Shown here: positions 61,124 through 64,000 of the stretch, in pieces
How positions within the stretch are numbered: the stretch's first letter is position 1
Layout of the letters: every line of letters begins with the position of its first letter
Source: an uncultured Pelagibacteraceae bacterium
Lineage (GTDB): Bacteria > Pseudomonadota > Alphaproteobacteria > Pelagibacterales > AG-422-B15
Direction: 5' to 3'
DNA: 64,000 bases
Assembly: GCA_902517885.1 (NCBI GenBank)
Contig: CABYDZ010000004.1
Coordinates: 101,964-165,963 of the forward strand
Translations under genes and position numbers: made by a program
The notes under the pieces: generated by a model
The model's input: the letters and a program-made list of their open reading frames with translations, nothing else
Told to the model about the DNA's origin: nothing
Database searches by the model: none

Positions 61124-61765
61124 TTATTCGTCTATAGTTGTATTTGCAGAGGAGAGACTCTCATCATTTTGAATATTCATTTCCTCTAACTTTAGCTTTT
61201 CTTCTTTTGCTTTTTTCTTTTCAGCGCGCTTGATTGAGCGTTCAGCTTTTTCAAGAGCTTCATCTAATTCTATTTGCCTGCATAGACCAAGACCGATTGG
61301 GTCTTGAGGTCTGATGTTTGCCATATTCCAATGCGTTCTCTTTCTTATACCGTCTATAGTATTTTTTGTACTTCCTACTAAACGAGCTACCTGAGAGTCC
61401 TTCAACTCGGGGTGATTTCTAATTAACCAATACACAGCATCTGGGCGATCTTGTCTTTTAGATAGTGGTGTATATTTCTTTTTTTTCTTAGATTGTTCTG
61501 TTTTTTCAGAGATTTCATTTTCAATGATTTGAAGTTCTTCTTCTTCGGATGCTACACATCTATCTATTTCTTCTTTAGTTAATTGGCCACTAGTGATTGG
61601 ATTTAATCCTTTAATTCCTGCGCCTACTTCGCCGTCAGCTATACCTTTGATTTCTAGTTCGTGCATGCCACAAAAATCTCCAATTTGCCTGAAAGAGAGA
61701 GAAGTGTTATCTACAAGCCAAATTGCAGTAGCCTTTGGCATAAGTGGTAGTTTAATTGTTTTCAT
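61124..61765 (-). CDS. DUF1013 / TrcR-type cell-cycle transcriptional regulator
   Basis: A 213-residue protein of the DUF1013 family, found almost only in Alphaproteobacteria and labelled cell-cycle transcriptional regulator TrcR in current annotation. Family blocks are LPLMPKATAIWLVDNTSLSF, QIGDFCGMHELEIKGIADGE, RQDRPDAVYWLIRNHPELKD, QVARLVGSTKNTIDGIRKRTHWN and IRPQDPIGLGLCRQIELDEAL. Two helix-turn-helix-like parts (residues 15-45 and 115-150) fit DNA binding. The C-terminal tail is a charged Lys/Glu helix. It stands directly upstream of purE. Confidence 0.88.
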   Translation of the reverse strand: MKTIKLPLMPKATAIWLVDNTSLSFRQIGDFCGMHELEIKGIADGEVGAGIKGLNPITSGQLTKEEIDRCVASEEEELQIIENEISEKTEQSKKKKKYTPLSKRQDRPDAVYWLIRNHPELKDSQVARLVGSTKNTIDGIRKRTHWNMANIRPQDPIGLGLCRQIELDEALEKAERSIKRAEKKKAKEEKLKLEEMNIQNDESLSSANTTIDE

Positions 61766-61817
61766 ATTCTGTAATTAAAAAAGTCCTTATATGTTAGTTT
61801 ATCACTTTTTCAAAGCT

Positions 61818-62795
61818 TTACTCAAAATTTAGCATTAATTTGCCTATATTTTTGTTATTTTCCATGTATTGGTGAGCTTTTGAGACATCATCGATATCAA
61901 ATTTTTTATCAATATGAAGTTTAATATTGTTATTTTCTATCAAGGGCCAAATATTCTTTTTAAGATTTTCAGCTATTTCACCCTTTTCTTTGTTTGTCCT
62001 TGTTCTTAGAGTAGATCCTGAAATGACTAATCTTTTTAGCATAATTGGAAGAAGATTAGCTTCAATCTTTGAGCCCTGAAGATAAGCAATATTAATTAGT
62101 CTTCCAAAACGATTCATTATATTTAGATTTTTTTGGAAGTAATTTCCTCCTACCATATCCAGAATTACATCAATACCTTTATACTCGTTGAGAATTATTT
62201 TTTCAAAATCATCAGTCTTATAATTAATTACTCGTTCTATATTTAGAGAATTTAAATAATTTTCTTTTTCATTAGATCCTACTGTAACAATGCATTTCAC
62301 TCCAAAGGCCATTGCCATTGAAACAGCGGTTAAACCAATACCGCTAGCACCACCGTGAATAAGCAGTGTTTCATTCCTTTTAAGTTTCGCAAGGTCAAAT
62401 AAATTTGTCCATACTGTAAAAAAAGTTTCAGGGATAGCGCAAGCATCACTAAGCGAAATTCCTTTGGGAACAGGTAGTATCGTTGATTTATGGCATTTCA
62501 CATATTCTGCATATCCACCACCTGTTACTAGAGCGCAAACATTTTTGTTTAGAAATTCTTTATCAATACCTTTACCACAATCTACAATGCTACCCGAAAC
62601 CTCTAGTCCAAGTATCTCCGAAGCGCCTTTAGGAGGTGGATATTGCCCCATGCGTTGCAATATGTCTGGTCTATTTATCCCTGCCGAATGAACTTTGATT
62701 AATACTTCTTCATCACTAACTATTGGTGTCTCTATATTGTCAGATACATATAGGACTTCAGGGCCCCCAAATTTGTCAAAAGTAATTGCTTTCAT
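61818..62795 (-). CDS. NAD(P)H-quinone oxidoreductase, PIG3-type zinc-less MDR
   Basis: A 325-residue medium-chain reductase: MKAITFDKFGGPEVLYVSDN at the start, VHSAGINRPDILQRMGQYPPP and EILGLEVSGSIVDCGKG as in the PIG3/Qor branch, the NADPH loop LLIHGGASGIGLTAVSMAMA and INYKTDDFEKII. No zinc-binding Cys cluster is present, as usual for quinone oxidoreductases. It would reduce quinones or enals with NADPH. No clear ribosome site precedes the ATG; a strong hairpin ends 12 bases upstream of it. Confidence 0.92.
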   Translation of the reverse strand: MKAITFDKFGGPEVLYVSDNIETPIVSDEEVLIKVHSAGINRPDILQRMGQYPPPKGASEILGLEVSGSIVDCGKGIDKEFLNKNVCALVTGGGYAEYVKCHKSTILPVPKGISLSDACAIPETFFTVWTNLFDLAKLKRNETLLIHGGASGIGLTAVSMAMAFGVKCIVTVGSNEKENYLNSLNIERVINYKTDDFEKIILNEYKGIDVILDMVGGNYFQKNLNIMNRFGRLINIAYLQGSKIEANLLPIMLKRLVISGSTLRTRTNKEKGEIAENLKKNIWPLIENNNIKLHIDKKFDIDDVSKAHQYMENNKNIGKLMLNFE

Positions 62796-62807
62796 AAAAA
62801 TATAGAT

Positions 62808-62833
62808 GAGCTGCTAAATATTATTAGCAGCTC
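62808..62833 (-). terminator. strong hairpin between hsp20 and quinone oxidoreductase genes
   Basis: A perfect 10-base inverted repeat (GAGCTGCTAA and TTAGCAGCTC) with a six-base loop lies between the hsp20 stop and the next ATG. On the minus strand it is followed, after seven bases, by a TATTTTT run that leads straight into the ATG. It may end the heat-shock transcript or act as an attenuator or 3' stabiliser. Confidence 0.6.
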
Positions 62834-62843
62834 CTTATTAATA

Positions 62844-63272
62844 TTAATTAATTTTACTATTAATTTCTATTTTTCTTGGTTTCTGATGTTCTGGAATTTC
62901 CCTTTCAAGAAATACATGCAATAAACCATTTTCATAGTTTGCATCAGATACTTTGATAGTCTCAGCTAGTCTAAATTTTCTTTCAAAGCTTCTCCCAGCA
63001 ATACCTTTATGCAAAAACTCAATGTTTTTTTCAGAATCATTGGTCTTGCCACTGATTATTAGCTCATTTTCTTGAACAGAAATGTCTAAGTCAGACATTG
63101 AAAAACCAGCTACTGCTAGTGTGATAGTATAATTATTTCCTGATTTCACAATATTGTAAGGCGGGTAAGCACTTCCAGTCTCATTCATGTTAAAGACCGA
63201 GTCAAAAATATTGTCAAATGCATCAAAACCTACGCTTGAGCGCAGTAATGGTGATAAGTCAAATGTAGTCAT
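62844..63272 (-). CDS. small heat-shock protein, Hsp20/IbpA type
   Basis: A 142-residue alpha-crystallin-domain protein close to class A bacterial Hsp20 (IbpA/HspH): FDLSPLLRSSVGFDAFDNIF as the N-terminal arm, YPPYNIVKSGNNYTITLAVAGF as the first beta-strands, and IAGRSFERKFRLAETIKVSDA with NGLLHVFLEREIPEHQKPRKIEI, including the C-terminal I-x-I-like IEI anchor. It holds unfolded proteins at high temperature. It has its own heat-shock-like promoter and a structured leader with an AAGGAGG site. Confidence 0.95.
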   Translation of the reverse strand: MTTFDLSPLLRSSVGFDAFDNIFDSVFNMNETGSAYPPYNIVKSGNNYTITLAVAGFSMSDLDISVQENELIISGKTNDSEKNIEFLHKGIAGRSFERKFRLAETIKVSDANYENGLLHVFLEREIPEHQKPRKIEINSKIN

Positions 63273-63274
63273 AG

Positions 63275-63298
63275 TTTAATCCTCCTTAAGCGATTAAA
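63275..63298 (-). promoter_or_regulatory. ribosome-site hairpin in the hsp20 leader, possible RNA thermometer
   Basis: On the minus strand TTTAATC (63298-63292) pairs perfectly with GATTAAA (63281-63275), closing a 10-base loop that holds the GCTTAAGGAG of the ribosome site. The ATG follows within three bases. A seven-pair, mostly A-U stem masking the site should melt with mild warming. Two further hairpins lie upstream in the leader (63306-63327 with one bulge, and 63335-63357 with a seven-base stem GCTGATG/CATCAGC). Confidence 0.5.
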
Positions 63299-63364
63299 AA
63301 TTTAAGCCTACTTAAATTAAGCTAGGCAATTTTCGCTGATGCATTATTGCCATCAGCAAAAAGA

Positions 63365-63393
63365 TATATTGTGATGATTATCTTAATTTCAAG
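63365..63393 (-). promoter_or_regulatory. sigma-32 (RpoH)-like heat-shock promoter of hsp20
   Basis: On the minus strand CCTTGAA, whose CTTGAA is at 63393-63388, is followed after 14 bases by CACAATATA (63373-63365). This resembles the RpoH consensus CTTGAA-N13-17-CCCCATnTA. It lies about 90 bases upstream of the hsp20 ATG and leaves a leader of around 85 bases that folds into several hairpins. Confidence 0.65.
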
Positions 63394-63402
63394 GTTTGTA
63401 GT

Positions 63403-63621
63403 CTAAGTTTTAAGATTGCTAAACCTTTTCTTAAATCTGCTTACCTGACCTTTATCTTGAATTTTTTGCTGCCCACCAGTCCATGCAGGGTGTGATAAAG
63501 GATCTATATCAAGAGACATTGTATCTCCTTCTTTTCCCCATGTGGACTTGGTTTCAAACTTCGTACCATCTGTCATTACAACGTTAATTGTGTGATAATT
63601 TGGATGTTTATTTTTTTTCAT
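63403..63621 (-). CDS. rpmE: 50S ribosomal protein L31
   Basis: A 72-residue L31: [20 protein letters not shown], then [20 protein letters not shown] and [20 protein letters not shown] with a basic end. No Cys pairs are present, so it is the zinc-independent form common in Alphaproteobacteria. It bridges the ribosomal subunits. The gene is monocistronic as seen: its stop is ten bases before the hsp20 promoter, and the upstream gap of 71 bases is shared with the divergent gene at 63693. Confidence 0.96.
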   Translation of the reverse strand: MKKNKHPNYHTINVVMTDGTKFETKSTWGKEGDTMSLDIDPLSHPAWTGGQQKIQDKGQVSRFKKRFSNLKT

Positions 63622-63692
63622 TTTAAATAGTTAATTTTGTGGTTAATTAACCTATATAATAATTCTGATCAATATTTATTTAGTGAATTTCT

Positions 63693-63995
63693 ATGAGAAT
63701 AGTTAATGCAATGATGAAAAGGCTTAATATTATGAGTTTTTGGCAGTTTACATTGATAATGATAGTATTTGCAATCACTGGATCTTTATCACTTTATTTA
63801 ACAGTTGAATTTTTTGACCTCATCGGCTTGAAAGAAGAAAACTTTAACCCAATTATATTTTGGCCAATTAGAATTATTCTTTTATTTTTCATATACCAAA
63901 TATTATTGTTATTAGTTGCCCTTCCTTTTGGACAATTTCAATATTTTTGGAAATTTGAAAAGAAAATTTTAAACAGGTTTGGTCTAAAAATTTAA
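63693..63995 (+). CDS. small membrane protein, DUF6787-like
   Basis: A 100-residue protein with two membrane helices (about residues 18-40 and 54-78). The sequence MSFWQFTLIMIVFAITGSLS, then IFWPIRIILLFFIYQILLLL and PFGQFQYFWKFEKKILNRFG, resembles the DUF6787 group of small proteins, known from Bacteroidetes and some Proteobacteria and often labelled wrongly as diacylglyceryl transferases. No function is known. The start may be Met1, Met7 or Met8. It ends five bases before the window end. Confidence 0.78.
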   Translation: MRIVNAMMKRLNIMSFWQFTLIMIVFAITGSLSLYLTVEFFDLIGLKEENFNPIIFWPIRIILLFFIYQILLLLVALPFGQFQYFWKFEKKILNRFGLKI

Positions 63996-64000
63996 TTAAA

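Noticed and set aside
1-64000. CRISPR arrays, insertion sequences, integrases, attachment sites
   Set aside because: No regularly spaced repeats, transposase or integrase motifs, or repeated tRNA ends were seen on reading; the short A/T runs that recur are compositional.

Overview
The window is AT-rich DNA that reads as the chromosome of a free-living, small-genome Alphaproteobacterium of the marine oligotroph kind (SAR11, HIMB59 or AEGEAN-169-like; the exact clade cannot be fixed by eye). The alphaproteobacterial reading rests on the three-piece proton-translocating transhydrogenase (pntAA, pntAB, pntB) preceded by a 36-residue aa3-type cytochrome oxidase subunit IV, a DUF1013/TrcR-type regulator, a 41-residue L36, an L31 of the zinc-free type and a tRNA-Val(GAC). 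Gene packing is extreme: most neighbours overlap by 1-30 bases or sit less than 20 bases apart.

Positions 1 to about 49,230 form one very large surface-glycan locus without any transposase, integrase or phage gene. At the left edge are, on the minus strand, a cut-off class III aminotransferase, a VOC protein and a PglK/MsbA-like ABC flippase. From 3,515 to 34,101 about 31 plus-strand genes follow. They comprise decoration enzymes (sulfotransferase, two PhyH-type oxygenases, GNAT, O-carbamoyltransferase, several methyltransferases); a nonulosonate-type block (SpsF-like cytidylyltransferase, LIC12162-family protein, CMAH-like metallo-hydrolase-fold protein, NeuB synthase); a block of eight genes built round a 3-dehydroquinate-synthase-like sugar-phosphate cyclase and a KdsB-like CMP transferase; and a CDP-glucose-derived deoxysugar block (rfbF, rfbG, RmlC-like cupin, reductase). 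These are followed by a YdcF protein, an O-antigen ligase/polymerase, methyltransferase, TIGR04326-type protein and glycosyltransferase. Two minus-strand glycosyltransferases (34,090-36,145) interrupt the run. From 36,208 to 46,120 the plus strand resumes with a DegT-like protein, FemAB-like transferase, polysaccharide deacetylase, second Wzy/WaaL-like protein, second sulfotransferase, the initiating phosphoglycosyl transferase, a PglF/WbpM-type dehydratase, GalE and a second nucleotidyltransferase/dehydratase pair. A second CMAH-like protein (minus), a SET-domain protein and a Wzz-like chain-length protein close the locus.

These genes describe a complete undecaprenyl-linked glycan route: sugar-nucleotide synthesis, initiation on lipid by the PGT, chain building by GT2/GT4 and uncharacterised GT-B-like proteins, flipping by the ABC protein, polymerisation or ligation, and heavy late decoration. 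The chemistry of at least two of the sugars cannot be assigned to a described pathway.

From 49,244 to 64,000 the window is conserved housekeeping: trhO, a PlsC-type acyltransferase, an AlkA-type glycosylase, an SCP2 protein with a strong terminator, a HisN-type phosphatase, a DUF1329 periplasmic protein, tRNA-Val, a small basic ORF coupled to rpmJ, N-formylglutamate amidohydrolase, an alpha/beta hydrolase, the cox IV/pnt operon, rpsU (apparently with an ATA start), purE-purK with trcR, a quinone oxidoreductase, a small heat-shock protein with a sigma-32-like promoter and a possible RNA thermometer, rpmE and a small membrane protein. No CRISPR array, insertion sequence or attachment site was seen, and no stretch above 300 bases lacks a gene.
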